From positions 1-38,047 of the forward strand of contig NZ_QASO01000075.1 of NCBI RefSeq assembly GCF_003052605.1: a DNA stretch of 38,047 nt, in the 5' to 3' direction. Below, in pieces: positions 23,931 through 32,620 of this stretch. The notes under the pieces were generated by a model. That model was not told the DNA's origin. It made no database searches and saw only the letters and a list, made by a program, of their open reading frames with translations. A program made the position numbers and the translations under genes. Origin of the DNA: Ectopseudomonas oleovorans. Its GTDB lineage: Bacteria > Pseudomonadota > Gammaproteobacteria > Pseudomonadales > Pseudomonadaceae. The first letter of the stretch is position 1. The number at the start of each line of letters is the position of its first letter.

Positions 23931-24812
23931 ATGCACAACCCGCAGCACGCCAGGCTGATGCGCCTGGCCACCCGGGCAGCGCTGACGGTGGCGCTGACCC
24001 TGGTGCTGGCCAAGGCGATTGCCTGGTGGCTGAGCGGTTCGGTCAGCCTGCTGGCCGGCCTCACCGATTCGCTGCTCGATAGCGCCGCCTCGCTGATCAA
24101 CCTGGTTGCCGTGCACTTCGCCCTGCGCCCGGCCGACGAGGATCACCGCTACGGCCACGGCAAGGCCGAGGCGCTGGCCGGGCTGGGCCAAGCGCTGTTT
24201 ATCGGTGTCAGTGCCGTACTCATTGGCCTGCAGGGCGTCGAGCGCCTGCAAGCGCCACAGCCGCTGGAAGCCGAAGGTATCGGCATCGCCGTCATGTTGC
24301 TGTCGCTGGCCTTGACCGTCGCCCTGCTGAGCTTTCAACGCAAGGTGGTGCGCGAGACTGGCTCCACCGCGATTCACGCCGACTCGCTGCACTACCGCTC
24401 CGACATCCTGCTCAACAGCAGCATCCTCCTCGCCCTGCTACTGACCCGTTTCGGCTGGCAGCAGATGGATGCGATCTTCGCCATCGGCATCGCCTTCTAC
24501 ATCTTCTGGAGCGCCATCAGCATCGTGCGCGGCGCTGTGGCCGTACTGATGGACGAGGAACTGCCCAGCGAGACCACTCAGCATATGTACCAGCTGGCCA
24601 CCTCGGTGCCGGGCGTGCTCGGCGCGCACGATCTGCGTACACGCATTTCCGGTACGCGCTGGTTCGTCCAGCTGCACCTGGAGCTGCCGGGTGAGATGAG
24701 CCTGTCGCAGGCCCATGCTCACTGCGTGGCTGTGGAGAAGGCGATTCATGAGCACTATCCACGTGCCGAAGTGCTGGTGCATGCCGATCCACCGGAAGTG
24801 GTCCAACACTGA
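23931..24812 (+). CDS. Cation diffusion facilitator (FieF-like) transporter
   Basis: A 293-residue CDF transporter that exports divalent metals (Fe, Zn or similar) by proton antiport across the inner membrane. Six transmembrane helices occupy about residues 10-210. The metal-site motif DSLLDS (about 45-50) and the later HxxxD-type site in DSLHYRSDIL (about 149-158) are intact, followed by HGKAEALA earlier at about 74-81 and a soluble C-terminal domain with histidines (HEHYPRAEVLVHAD). Length and motifs fit FieF/YiiP. It is the second gene of the operon with the lipoprotein. Metal specificity cannot be assigned. Confidence 0.92.
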   Translation: MHNPQHARLMRLATRAALTVALTLVLAKAIAWWLSGSVSLLAGLTDSLLDSAASLINLVAVHFALRPADEDHRYGHGKAEALAGLGQALFIGVSAVLIGLQGVERLQAPQPLEAEGIGIAVMLLSLALTVALLSFQRKVVRETGSTAIHADSLHYRSDILLNSSILLALLLTRFGWQQMDAIFAIGIAFYIFWSAISIVRGAVAVLMDEELPSETTQHMYQLATSVPGVLGAHDLRTRISGTRWFVQLHLELPGEMSLSQAHAHCVAVEKAIHEHYPRAEVLVHADPPEVVQH

Positions 24813-24879
24813 CCACAGCGCCCCCCGCTTCTCGAAAATCGCCAAAGCCCACGAGCCTCCTGCAGAAATCCCAGGCAAT

Positions 24880-24901
24880 AAAAAAGGGGCCTCGCGGCCC
24901 C
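24880..24901 (-). terminator. Rho-independent terminator, minus strand
   Basis: On the minus strand, a GGGGCC/GGCCCC stem (24886-24891 with 24896-24901) with a 4-base loop is followed by six T residues (24885-24880). In the plus direction no T-run follows. No minus-strand protein gene ends here, which points to a non-coding transcript. Confidence 0.8.
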
Positions 24902-25085
24902 CTCGGGAAATCTGTCCGGTGCTGGCGATGCTGTCGCCGCTTTCGTCGCCCGCCTGGTTGGGCAGTGCGGACCCGGGTGCCGGTGCGATCCGGTAGGACC
25001 GTCGGCGCCGGCTCACCTGGTTGGGTGAGGCCGGTAGGACTTGTCGTCCGGGCCGTGAAACTGAGAGAAAGCTTACGCCTGCCGT
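24880..25085 (-). ncRNA. Candidate small RNA upstream of the Lrp/AsnC gene
   Basis: The 375-bp gap 24813-25187 has no convincing protein gene. Its minus strand ends in a strong terminator and contains a stable stem (25008-25017 with 25024-25034, one bulge) and paired repeats. On the plus strand these read cctggttggg at 24953-24962 and 25016-25025, and ccggtaggac at 24990-24999 and 25031-25040. An AT-rich stretch at 25086-25140, shared with the lrp-like gene upstream region, could hold its promoter. The 5' end is approximate. I do not recognise a known RNA family. Confidence 0.4.
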
Positions 25086-25092
25086 ACCGAAA

Positions 25093-25135
25093 TAAGATTG
25101 CTAAGATTGCTTACAAACTTACCAATTGCGCAATT
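25093..25135. promoter_or_regulatory. Operator candidates upstream of the Lrp/AsnC gene
   Basis: A tandem 9-bp repeat (taagattgc at 25093-25101 and 25102-25110) and a perfect 12-bp palindrome, aattgcgcaatt (25124-25135), lie in the AT-rich region between the small RNA candidate and the regulator gene. Autoregulation by the Lrp/AsnC protein is a reasonable inference. Confidence 0.4.
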
Positions 25136-25187
25136 AACAACTAAAGGAGCACTATCTAGCGCAATCCAATAATGAGCCAGTTAAAAA

Positions 25188-25667
25188 ATGGACAAACTCG
25201 ACCGTTACGACCTGAACATTCTCGCCGAATTGCAGCGCAACGCTGCCCTGTCCAACCAGGAGCTCGCTGAGCGCATTGGCCTGTCGCCCTCGCCCTGCTC
25301 GCGTCGGGTCAAACAGTTGGAAGACGATGGCTACATCACCGGCCAGGTTGCCCTGCTCGACCGCAAGAAGCTTGGCCTGAGCCTGACCGCCTATGTGCTG
25401 ATCGGCATGGACCGGCACACCCCCGAGCGCTTCGAGCACTTTCAGGACGAAATCCGCAAATGCCCCGAGGTGCTGGAGTGCTGCCTGGTGACCGGGATGG
25501 ACGCCGACTACCAGCTCAAGGTAGTGGTGCCGGACATGGATCATTACCAGAAGCTGCTGCTGGGTACGTTGACCCGTATCGACGGCGTCTCAAGCGTCCG
25601 TTCAAGCTTCGTGTTGCAGCAGATACTGTCCAGCACCCAGTTGCCGTTGCAGCACCTGCGCGACTGA
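25188..25667 (+). CDS. Lrp/AsnC-family transcriptional regulator
   Basis: A 159-residue feast/famine regulator. The N-terminal helix-turn-helix (DLNILAELQRNAALSNQELA then LSPSPCSRRVKQLEDDGYI, about residues 6-50) and the C-terminal ligand-binding RAM domain (about 60-150; VTGMDADYQLKVVV) are typical. Such proteins form octamers and respond to amino acids. The effector and targets cannot be told. The ATG at 25188 has only an A-rich leader, so translation may be weak. It lies downstream of repeats and a palindrome that may be its operators, and is divergent from the candidate small RNA. Confidence 0.92.
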   Translation: MDKLDRYDLNILAELQRNAALSNQELAERIGLSPSPCSRRVKQLEDDGYITGQVALLDRKKLGLSLTAYVLIGMDRHTPERFEHFQDEIRKCPEVLECCLVTGMDADYQLKVVVPDMDHYQKLLLGTLTRIDGVSSVRSSFVLQQILSSTQLPLQHLRD

Positions 25668-25757
25668 AGGTCGCAGGGTGAGGCGGATCATGCCGCGCGC
25701 CAAGTCCGGACGCGTATAATTCTCGCCCTGCGTTTTCCGTCCGAATTACGAGGCACC

Positions 25758-25976
25758 ATGGAAACCGAACAATTTGAAGCCCTGATGATGTACGTCCTGG
25801 TGGGCGGCCTGATGCTGTTCATGTTCTTCATCATCTGGGATCTTGCGAAGAAGTCCAAGGCTGGCCGCCTGGGCACAGCCATCCTGTTTCTCGGCCTGGG
25901 CCTGTGCCTGTTCGCCTTCCTCGCCAAGCCGATCATCACCTACATCATCGAGACCGCGCGCGGCATTCACGGCTGA
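25758..25976 (+). CDS. DUF2788 small membrane protein
   Basis: A 72-residue protein with two transmembrane helices (about residues 10-28 and 39-60) joined by a short basic loop (KKSKAGRLG), matching the DUF2788 family found in Pseudomonas and related genera. Function unknown. ATG at 25758 follows a cgagg site. It is followed after 79 bp by the globin-like gene. Confidence 0.85.
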   Translation: METEQFEALMMYVLVGGLMLFMFFIIWDLAKKSKAGRLGTAILFLGLGLCLFAFLAKPIITYIIETARGIHG

Positions 25977-26055
25977 CCCAGCCAGCCGACGCGATACCTC
26001 TGATCGATACCAGGCCGCCGCAAACGCGGCCTGCAGCCCACTCAAGGAGTGACAC

Positions 26056-26448
26056 ATGAGCGCCGCCAATCTGGTGATGCAGAGCTATGGACGCTGCTGC
26101 GCCAGCCCGGATTTCTTCGACAGTTTCTACCGCCACTTCCTCGCCAGCTCGCCGCTGATTCGCGAGAAGTTCGTCGACACCGACATGAGCGCGCAAAAAC
26201 AGCTGCTGCGCCAGGGCATTCTCAACCTGGTGATGCACGCCCGCGGCATGCCCGACACCAAGCTGCGCGCCCTCGGCGAATCGCACTCGCGCCAGCATCT
26301 GGACATTCGCCCGGAACTCTACGACCTGTGGCTCGACGCGCTGCTGGCGACCATCGGCGAACACGACAAGGAGTGCGACGCAGAGGTACGCCAGGCCTGG
26401 CGTGAAGTGCTGAACAAAGGTATCGCCGTGATCAAGGCCGGTTATTGA
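26056..26448 (+). CDS. Globin-like protein
   Basis: A 130-residue single-domain globin-like protein of the bacterial (truncated or sensor-like) group. The helical pattern (ASPDFFDSFYRHFLASSPLI early, then HLDIRPELYDLWLDALL) fits, with the proximal histidine candidate in SRQHLDI near residue 80. Members bind haem and gases or act in stress sensing. The ligand chemistry cannot be told from sequence. ATG at 26056 follows an aaggag site. The long inverted repeat downstream separates it from the convergent pseudouridine synthase gene. Confidence 0.8.
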   Translation: MSAANLVMQSYGRCCASPDFFDSFYRHFLASSPLIREKFVDTDMSAQKQLLRQGILNLVMHARGMPDTKLRALGESHSRQHLDIRPELYDLWLDALLATIGEHDKECDAEVRQAWREVLNKGIAVIKAGY

Positions 26449-26573
26449 TTCAGGTCAGGGTCGCCAGGGTCGCGCCTGCGACAAATCGACCGCGGCCCTG
26501 AGCACGCCATTGCCTCGGCACTAGGTGCGCGCAGCCTAGGCGACCCCGCGACACCCTAGGATCTGAAAACAGT

Positions 26574-26632
26574 CGTCATTCCCGCGCAGGCGGGAACCTA
26601 GAAACGGGGCTCCCGCCTGCGCGGGAGTGACG
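26574..26632. repeat. Paired palindromic repeat between convergent genes
   Basis: Two 22-bp arms (26574-26595 and 26611-26632) are inverted copies with 21 of 22 matches. Each arm is itself a small hairpin (tcccgc, four bases, gcggga). It could fold into a long hairpin or cruciform and act as a two-way terminator or mRNA 3' end. It resembles repeats of the cattcccgcg type found in several bacteria. Confidence 0.8.
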
Positions 26633-26675
26633 GTATATGGATTTTTCAGTGTTTCATCAGGCGAGCCGCGCGCCT

Positions 26676-27296
26676 CTACGGCAACTGCGCGGGCACCTCA
26701 CGCCATTGCCCGGGCTGTAGTCCGTCCAACTGCCAGGGCCCGATGGCCACGCGCACCAGGCGTAGCGTGGGCAGGCCAACCGCAGCGGTCATGCGCCGCA
26801 CCTGACGATTACGCCCCTCGCGAATCACCAACTCCAGCCAGGCCGTCGGCACGCTCTTGCGAAAGCGTACCGGCGGGTTGCGTTCCCACAGCTCAGGTTC
26901 GTCCAACCGCCGCGCCTCAGCCGGCAGGGTTGGGCCGTCATTGAGCGTCACCCCCTCACGCAACTGCTGCAGTTGCGCCTCGCTCGGCTCGCCTTCCACC
27001 TGCACCCAGTAGGTCTTCGGCAACTTGTGTTTGGGGTCGGCGATACGCGCCTGCAGGCGGCCATCGTTGGTCAGCAGCAGCAAGCCTTCGCTGTCACGAT
27101 CCAGACGCCCGGCCGGGTAGACGCCAGGCACGTCGACGAAATCCTTGAGGGTGGCGCGCCCCTGCTCATCGTTGAACTGGGTGAGCACGTCGAACGGCTT
27201 GTTCAGCACCAACAGGCGCGACTGCGCGGGCGGCGCCGAGGCCACTCGGCGGGGGGCGGCAGGGCGACGACTGGCGGGGGGACGAGGGCGTGACAT
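26676..27296 (-). CDS. rRNA pseudouridine synthase, RsuA/RluE family
   Basis: A 206-residue RsuA-family pseudouridine synthase without an S4 domain, like RluE, which modifies a single uridine of 23S rRNA. The catalytic motif [14 protein letters not shown] (aspartate near residue 66) and the C-terminal [11 protein letters not shown] segment (near 160-170) are intact. The N-terminal 25 residues are basic and proline/alanine rich, probably a disordered RNA-binding tail. I chose the ATG at 27296 before SRPRPP; the frame remains open upstream to 27365 but that part is not family-like. Assigning RluE and not RluB/RsuA rests on size. Confidence 0.88.
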   Translation of the reverse strand: MSRPRPPASRRPAAPRRVASAPPAQSRLLVLNKPFDVLTQFNDEQGRATLKDFVDVPGVYPAGRLDRDSEGLLLLTNDGRLQARIADPKHKLPKTYWVQVEGEPSEAQLQQLREGVTLNDGPTLPAEARRLDEPELWERNPPVRFRKSVPTAWLELVIREGRNRQVRRMTAAVGLPTLRLVRVAIGPWQLDGLQPGQWREVPAQLP

Positions 27297-27419
27297 GCAA
27301 CGGGCTTCGATGAAAATGAGCTGCGCAGTGTAACCCACGATAAGCGGCACTGATGGTGCTTCCACGTCCTGCCAGAGCGACTAAGCTGCGGATTCACCCC
27401 CTGCGATCAGGAGCCACCG

Positions 27420-28451
27420 ATGAGCAACAAAGCCGATCTCGCCACCTTCACCGGCTGGGCCGCCACGACGCCCAAGGCGCCACTGGAGCGCCTGAGCTAC
27501 GACCCCGGCCCGCTCGGCGCCGAAGAGGTGGAAGTGGCGGTGGAATACTGCGGCATCTGCCACTCCGACCAGTCGATGATCGACAACGAATGGGGCAATG
27601 CGCGCTACCCCTTCATTCCTGGCCACGAGGTGGTCGGCACCATCGTCCGCCTCGGCGACCAGGCACGCGGCCTCAAGCTCGGCCAGCGCGTCGGCATAGG
27701 CTGGTACAAGGGCAGTTGCATGCATTGCGGCTCGTGCATGGAAGGCTCGCACCAGCTGTGCCGCTCGGTGAAACCAACCATCGTCGGCAGCCATGGCGGT
27801 TTCGCCGACCGCCTGCGCTCGCACTGGGCCTGGGCTATCCCGCTACCCGAAAACCTTGACCCGGCTCTGGTCGGCCCGCTGTTTTGCGCCGGCTCCACGG
27901 TATTTGGTCCACTCTTGGACTATGACATCAAGCCCACCGACCGCGTCGGCGTGGTCGGCATCGGCGGGCTTGGCCATCTGGCCCTGCGCTTTCTCAATGC
28001 CTGGGGTTGTGAAGTGACCGCCTTCACCTCCTCGCTGAGCAAACAGGACGAAGCCAAACGCCTGGGTGCGCACAAGGTGGTCGCCTCCACCGACAGCGCG
28101 GCGATGAAGGCAATTGCCGGCAGCCTGGATTTCCTCCTGGTCACCGCCAGCGCCGACCTCGACTGGGCCGCCCTGCTCGGCACCCTGCGTGGCAAGGGCC
28201 GTCTGCACTTCGTCGGCATCGTGCCCAGCGCCATACCGGTGCATGTGTTCAACCTGATCCCGCAGCAGAAGAGCCTGTCCGGTTCGCCGGTCGGCTCACC
28301 GAAAACCATGGCCACCATGCTCGAGTTCTGCGCACGCCATCAGATCCTGCCGCAGGTCGAGCACTTCCCGATGAGCCAGGTGAACGCGGCCATCGACCAT
28401 CTGCGCAGCGGCAAGGCACGCTACCGCGTGGTGCTCGACGCCAGCAAATGA
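27420..28451 (+). CDS. Zinc-dependent NADP alcohol dehydrogenase (YahK/Ahr-like)
   Basis: A 343-residue medium-chain dehydrogenase/reductase of the cinnamyl-alcohol-dehydrogenase group, which reduces broad aldehydes with NADPH. The catalytic zinc ligands CGICHSD (about residues 44-50) and GHE (about 68-70) are followed by the structural zinc cluster with CxxCxxC (CMHCGSC, about 100-106) and a further cysteine at about 114. The Rossmann motif is GVGGIGGLGH-like (VGIGGLGHLA, about 178-187). ATG at 27420 follows an aggag site. The physiological substrate is unknown. It is a stand-alone gene, divergent from the pseudouridine synthase. Confidence 0.9.
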   Translation: MSNKADLATFTGWAATTPKAPLERLSYDPGPLGAEEVEVAVEYCGICHSDQSMIDNEWGNARYPFIPGHEVVGTIVRLGDQARGLKLGQRVGIGWYKGSCMHCGSCMEGSHQLCRSVKPTIVGSHGGFADRLRSHWAWAIPLPENLDPALVGPLFCAGSTVFGPLLDYDIKPTDRVGVVGIGGLGHLALRFLNAWGCEVTAFTSSLSKQDEAKRLGAHKVVASTDSAAMKAIAGSLDFLLVTASADLDWAALLGTLRGKGRLHFVGIVPSAIPVHVFNLIPQQKSLSGSPVGSPKTMATMLEFCARHQILPQVEHFPMSQVNAAIDHLRSGKARYRVVLDASK

Positions 28452-28485
28452 CAGCGCGGGCGAAAGCTGTCGGCGTAACGTGGGT

Positions 28486-28546
28486 GTAGGAGCCGGCTTG
28501 CCGGCGATCATAGGCCTGGAAGGATCGCCCGCAAGCGGGCTCCTAC
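28486..28546. repeat. Pseudomonas REP-type inverted pair
   Basis: Two inverted REP-like units, 28486-28508 (gtaggagccggcttgccgg...) and 28524-28546 (...gcaagcgggctcctac), form a BIME-like pair between the dehydrogenase and the acetyltransferase genes. The core gtaggagc...cttgcc matches the REP sequence common in Pseudomonas. Confidence 0.85.
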
Positions 28547-28663
28547 CTATCGCCTGGATGTTGCGCGCCAGAGATAAATCCGCACCTACAGGGTTGAGAG
28601 GCCTTGAGACACTCAACCGACGGGTATGCTCCATCCCCCGTTTGCCTGCCGATACCAATTAGC

Positions 28664-29101
28664 ATGCTGATTCTCGACACACCCACCGACACCGAACTGC
28701 CCACCCTGGTGGAAATCTGGGAGGCCGCCGTGCGTGCCACCCATCACTTCCTGCCGGAAAGCGACCTGCAGGTGATCAAGCCGTTGCTGCGCGAGCAGTA
28801 TTTCCCGGCCGTGCAATTGACCTGTGCACGTGACGAGTCGGGGCGAATCCTGGGTTTTCTCGGTACCAGCGAAGGCATGGTGGAAATGCTCTTCGTCGAC
28901 CCGGCCTGCCACGGCCAGGGTATTGGCAAGCAGCTGATGCGCCATGCCATCGACGAACTGGGCGCCACCCGCGTCGACGTCAACGAACAGAACCCGCAGG
29001 CGGTGGGCTTCTACCAGCACCTGGGGTTCGTCGTGACCGATCGCTCACGTCTGGACGGCGGCGGACGGCCATTCCCGATCCTGCATATGGCGCTTGGCTA
29101 A
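28664..29101 (+). CDS. GNAT-family N-acetyltransferase
   Basis: A 145-residue acetyl-CoA-dependent acyltransferase. The GNAT motif A, VEMLFVDPACHGQGIGKQLM (about residues 75-94; GQGIG as the acetyl-CoA pyrophosphate loop), and the C-terminal VNEQNPQAVGFYQHLGF (about 110-126) are typical. YjaB-like proteins of this size are the nearest guess; substrate unknown. I chose ATG 28664, since residues encoded upstream to 28604 do not look like part of the family and overlap intergenic DNA. Upstream lie REP repeats. Confidence 0.85.
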   Translation: MLILDTPTDTELPTLVEIWEAAVRATHHFLPESDLQVIKPLLREQYFPAVQLTCARDESGRILGFLGTSEGMVEMLFVDPACHGQGIGKQLMRHAIDELGATRVDVNEQNPQAVGFYQHLGFVVTDRSRLDGGGRPFPILHMALG

Positions 29102-29151
29102 ACGGGCCCGGCGCAGGGCGAGTGCGACCCGCCATACACGATAGGAGCACT

Positions 29152-29177
29152 GTAGGAGCGATTTCATTCGCGCCTAC
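29152..29177. repeat. REP-like hairpin overlapping the GGDEF-EAL gene stop
   Basis: The sequence gtaggagcgatttcattcgcgcctac is a REP-type palindrome. It includes the TAG stop codon (29176-29174) of the minus-strand GGDEF-EAL gene and sits between two convergent genes, so it may help end both transcripts or protect their 3' ends. Confidence 0.7.
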
Positions 29178-30898
29178 CGACGCGCCCGCAGCCACTCGAT
29201 CAACTCCGCCAGCGGCATCGGCCTGGCGAACCAGAAGCCTTGCCCCTGGCTGCATCCACCTTCCTGCAAGAGAGCCAGTTGCGCCTCGGTTTCGACCCCC
29301 TCGGCCACGGTGCGCATGCCCAGCCCCTGGGCGATGCCGAGAATGGCCTGGACGATCGCCTGATCGCTGGGGTTGCCGGGCAAGCCCGAAACGAATGACC
29401 GGTCGATCTTCAACTTGTCGAAACGCAGTTGCTTCAAACGCCCCAGCGACGAGAAGCCGACGCCGAAATCATCCATCGCCAGACGGATACCGGCCTCATG
29501 CAGTTCAGCCGAGGTCTGCAGCACATGCACCGAGGCATTCATCGCCACATCCTCGGTGATTTCCAGCTCCAGGCGGTCGACCGGCAGGCCGCTATCGCGC
29601 AGGGTCTGGCGAACCAGCGTGACGAAGCCGGGCTCGCTGAACAGCGGCGCGCAAATGTTGACCGCCACCGCCACATCCAGCAGCCCCGACTCGATCAGCG
29701 CCAGATTGTCCCGGCACGCCCGGCGGATGACCCAGCGACCGATGGACGGCATCAAGCCATATTCCTGCGCCACCGGAATGAACTGGTCGGGAGCCACCAA
29801 GCCATTGCTGCCGTCGCGCCAGCGCAGCAAGGCTTCCATGCCACAGGGCTGCAAGGTCTGCATGTCGAACTGCAACTGGTAGTGCAGCTCGAACTGATCG
29901 AGCAAGATGGCCTTGCGCAGGCAGCTGAGCAAGCGGTAGACCCGCTCGGAGCGCTCGCGCAGCGCCTGGTCGAACAGACGAATGCACGCCCCGCCCTCCA
30001 CCTTGGCCTGGTACATGGCGATATCCGCCTCGTTCATCACCTCGTCGGCGGACTGGCCATGGTCCGGGTACAGGCTGATGCCGATGCTCGCGCTGACGCT
30101 CAGAACGCGGGTGTCGATGACGAAGGGTTCCTTGAGCGCCTCGATCAGGCGCGCGGCAACCCGCTCGGCAGTCTCGGTCCCGGACTCCAGCATGATCGAG
30201 GCGACGAACTCGTCGCCGCCCACCCGCCCCAGCATGTCGCCATCGCGCAGGCTCTTCTGGAAGCGTTCAGCCGCCAGCTTGAGCAGACGGTCGCCAACCC
30301 TGTGGCCATGGTTGTCATTGATCTGCTTGAAGCCGTCCAGGTCGATGAACAGCACCGCGAGTTGCCGCCCGGAAACCTCGCAAGCCTCCATGGCCATGGC
30401 CAGGCCCTGAATGAACTCATGCCGGTTGGCACAACCCGTGAGGCCGTCGTAGGCGGCCAGAAAGGCGATGCGCTCGGTGAACTTGCGCCGCTCGCTGATA
30501 TCGTGACAGATACCGACGAACAGGCGCTGACCGTCGCGCTGGAACTCACCGACGCTCAAGTGCAAGGGGAAGCAGACGCCATCCTTGCGCCGGCCCATGA
30601 CTTCCCGACCAATCCCGATGACCTTGCGTTCGCCACCGGCACAATAGTTGTCCAGATAACCGTCATGCGCCTCGGCGTGCGGCGCGGGCATCAGCATGGA
30701 GATGTTCTTGCCAAGCAGTTCGTCGGCGCTGAAACCGAAGGTCTGCTCCGTCGCCCGATTCGCCGCCTGGAGAATGCCACGGGCATTGATGACCATGATG
30801 GCATCCACCGCCGCATCGAAAATGGCACCGGCCAGCGCCGAGTCGACACCATCCCACTGGTCCGGGTCAGCGGCCACAGTGTCTTCGCTGTTTTCCAT
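29174..30898 (-). CDS. PAS-GGDEF-EAL cyclic-di-GMP enzyme
   Basis: A 574-residue protein with an N-terminal PAS sensor domain (about residues 25-140), a diguanylate cyclase domain (GRVGGDEF near 232-239, intact, with an RxxD inhibitory site, RDGD, five residues before the GGDEF) and a phosphodiesterase domain (MEALLRW near 355-361; EAL intact; later DDFGVGFSS and the AEGVET segment). Both catalytic sets are complete, so it may make and break cyclic di-GMP, with net activity unclear. ATG 30898 follows a gagagaa site; a TTG at 30910 overlapping the receptor gene stop is possible. It is the second gene of an operon with the Aer-like receptor. Confidence 0.92.
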   Translation of the reverse strand: MENSEDTVAADPDQWDGVDSALAGAIFDAAVDAIMVINARGILQAANRATEQTFGFSADELLGKNISMLMPAPHAEAHDGYLDNYCAGGERKVIGIGREVMGRRKDGVCFPLHLSVGEFQRDGQRLFVGICHDISERRKFTERIAFLAAYDGLTGCANRHEFIQGLAMAMEACEVSGRQLAVLFIDLDGFKQINDNHGHRVGDRLLKLAAERFQKSLRDGDMLGRVGGDEFVASIMLESGTETAERVAARLIEALKEPFVIDTRVLSVSASIGISLYPDHGQSADEVMNEADIAMYQAKVEGGACIRLFDQALRERSERVYRLLSCLRKAILLDQFELHYQLQFDMQTLQPCGMEALLRWRDGSNGLVAPDQFIPVAQEYGLMPSIGRWVIRRACRDNLALIESGLLDVAVAVNICAPLFSEPGFVTLVRQTLRDSGLPVDRLELEITEDVAMNASVHVLQTSAELHEAGIRLAMDDFGVGFSSLGRLKQLRFDKLKIDRSFVSGLPGNPSDQAIVQAILGIAQGLGMRTVAEGVETEAQLALLQEGGCSQGQGFWFARPMPLAELIEWLRARR

Positions 30899-30906
30899 AA
30901 TTTCTC

Positions 30907-32472
30907 TCAACTGCTGAAACGCTCGACCAGTGCATGCATGGCGCGCGAAGTCTGTTGCAGATCGTTACCGACCTGCGCGGATTCCCCCGCCAGCTCGGCA
31001 TTGAGATCCGAAGCCTGGGCAATCCGGGTGATCTGCTGGGAAATATCCTCGGCGACATGGGCCTGCTCCTCGGATGCCGCAGCCATCTGCTGACCCATGT
31101 CGTGGATCAGGTCGACGGCACTGCTGATCCCCTGCAGCGCGTCCTGGGTGGCGATTACCTGCTGCACACCGGCGGCGGCCTCCTGCGTACCGGCCTGGGC
31201 AATAGCCACCGAGCCCTGTGCTCCGGCCTGCAGCGTCTTGATGATGTCCTGAATGGCCCGGGTCGAATCCTGGGTTTTCGACGCCAGAGCCCGCACCTCA
31301 TCGGCCACCACTGCGAAGCCCCGGCCCTGTTCACCAGCCCGCGCAGCCTCGATGGCCGCATTCAGGGCCAGCAGGTTGGTCTGCTCGGCTATCGCCCGGA
31401 TCATGCTGGCGGCCTGCTCGATGGACTGGGTATCGCGCGCCAGCCCCTCCACCGATGCACTGATCCCCGACACCGTGTGCGCCAGCTTCTCGATCACCTC
31501 GCGGGTCTTGCCAGCCTCGGCCGAGCCATCGTGGGCCAGCATATTGGCCCGACGGGCTTCATCGGCGGTGCGGTGAACATGCGCCGATACCTCGGCGATC
31601 GATGCCGCCATCTCGTGCATCGCGGTTGCCGCCATATCCGCCTCGCCACGCTGTGCCTGCAGGGACGCTTCGGAACTGTTGGTCAAACGGCCACTGCGCT
31701 GGGCCAGTTCGGCACTGTGGTCGGCATAATCCTCCAGGCGGCTGAGCACCGTGCGGATACGCGCGCGCTCGCTGATCAGGGCCATCTGCACCTGGGCGGG
31801 CCTGCCGGACAAATCAGTATAGGTACGTGCGATCAGTTCACTGTCGAAAGCCCCCTGCAGGCTATCCAGCAAACGCTGCAGCAGGCGCTCCCGGCGCAGG
31901 TCATTCCACCCCTGCAGGGCGAACGGCACCGCCAGGGCACAGGCCAGACCCACGACAGGCGAAACCCACTGATACGCCGCCAGCACGGCCAAACCGGTCA
32001 TGGCGGGGATACCCAGTATCTCGGCCCAACGCCACAGGCCTTGCCCCGACGACTCCGGCGACCTACCCGCGCGTATCTGCGCATAGAGTTGACTGGCGCG
32101 GCGTACCTGCTCGGCATCCGGCTTCACCCGCACCGACTCGTAACCGCTCACCCGGCCATTCTCGGAAATCGGCGTCACATAGGCGCTGACCCAATAGAAA
32201 TCGCCGTTCTGGCAGCGGTTCTTGACGATGCCCATCCAGGCCTTGCCGGCCTTGAGATGACTCCACATATGTTCGAATACCGCCTCCGGCATATCCGGAT
32301 GACGCACGATATTGTGTGGTTGCCCCAGCAGTTGCTCACGTTCGAAGCCACTGACGCTGACGAACTCATCGTTGCAGTAAGTGATGAGCCCCCTTGTATC
32401 TGTCGCCGAAATCAAGCGCTGCGCAGACGGAAAGTCACGCTCTCGCCCCGTCACAGGGGTATTCAGTCTCAT
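30907..32472 (-). CDS. Aer-like PAS methyl-accepting chemotaxis protein
   Basis: A 521-residue chemoreceptor with an N-terminal PAS domain (about residues 12-110; sequence around [18 protein letters not shown] and [15 protein letters not shown] fits FAD-binding Aer PAS), a membrane anchor (about 145-185) and a HAMP-like/MCP signalling domain with the conserved tip [20 protein letters not shown] (about 360-380). Aer-type receptors steer swimming by redox state or oxygen. ATG 32472 follows a purine-rich agagag site; an upstream in-frame start at 32508 is less likely. Its 3' end meets the next gene (stop at 30907; start at 30898 or 30910), so receptor and c-di-GMP enzyme are co-expressed. Confidence 0.92.
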   Translation of the reverse strand: MRLNTPVTGRERDFPSAQRLISATDTRGLITYCNDEFVSVSGFEREQLLGQPHNIVRHPDMPEAVFEHMWSHLKAGKAWMGIVKNRCQNGDFYWVSAYVTPISENGRVSGYESVRVKPDAEQVRRASQLYAQIRAGRSPESSGQGLWRWAEILGIPAMTGLAVLAAYQWVSPVVGLACALAVPFALQGWNDLRRERLLQRLLDSLQGAFDSELIARTYTDLSGRPAQVQMALISERARIRTVLSRLEDYADHSAELAQRSGRLTNSSEASLQAQRGEADMAATAMHEMAASIAEVSAHVHRTADEARRANMLAHDGSAEAGKTREVIEKLAHTVSGISASVEGLARDTQSIEQAASMIRAIAEQTNLLALNAAIEAARAGEQGRGFAVVADEVRALASKTQDSTRAIQDIIKTLQAGAQGSVAIAQAGTQEAAAGVQQVIATQDALQGISSAVDLIHDMGQQMAAASEEQAHVAEDISQQITRIAQASDLNAELAGESAQVGNDLQQTSRAMHALVERFSS

Positions 32473-32620
32473 CGGATACTCTCTGCATGCACTTGATGAT
32501 CGAGCCATGACGATATCATTACGCCAGCACTAACGTAACCATAATTTACGTAATTAACTTAATCAATATTGCCTATTGTGTTACGCCACGCCGTCGTGTT
32601 CCTCCGTAGTGTTTCCCGTC

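Noticed and set aside
26535..26560. Repeated cctagg motifs after the globin gene, considered as an attachment site or CRISPR-like repeat
   Set aside because: Only two or three short copies with irregular spacing; no array and no nearby integrase or cas gene.
29429..32496. Long plus-strand open frames over the GGDEF-EAL and chemoreceptor genes
   Set aside because: Compositional shadows: the minus strand holds complete, well-known domain architectures.
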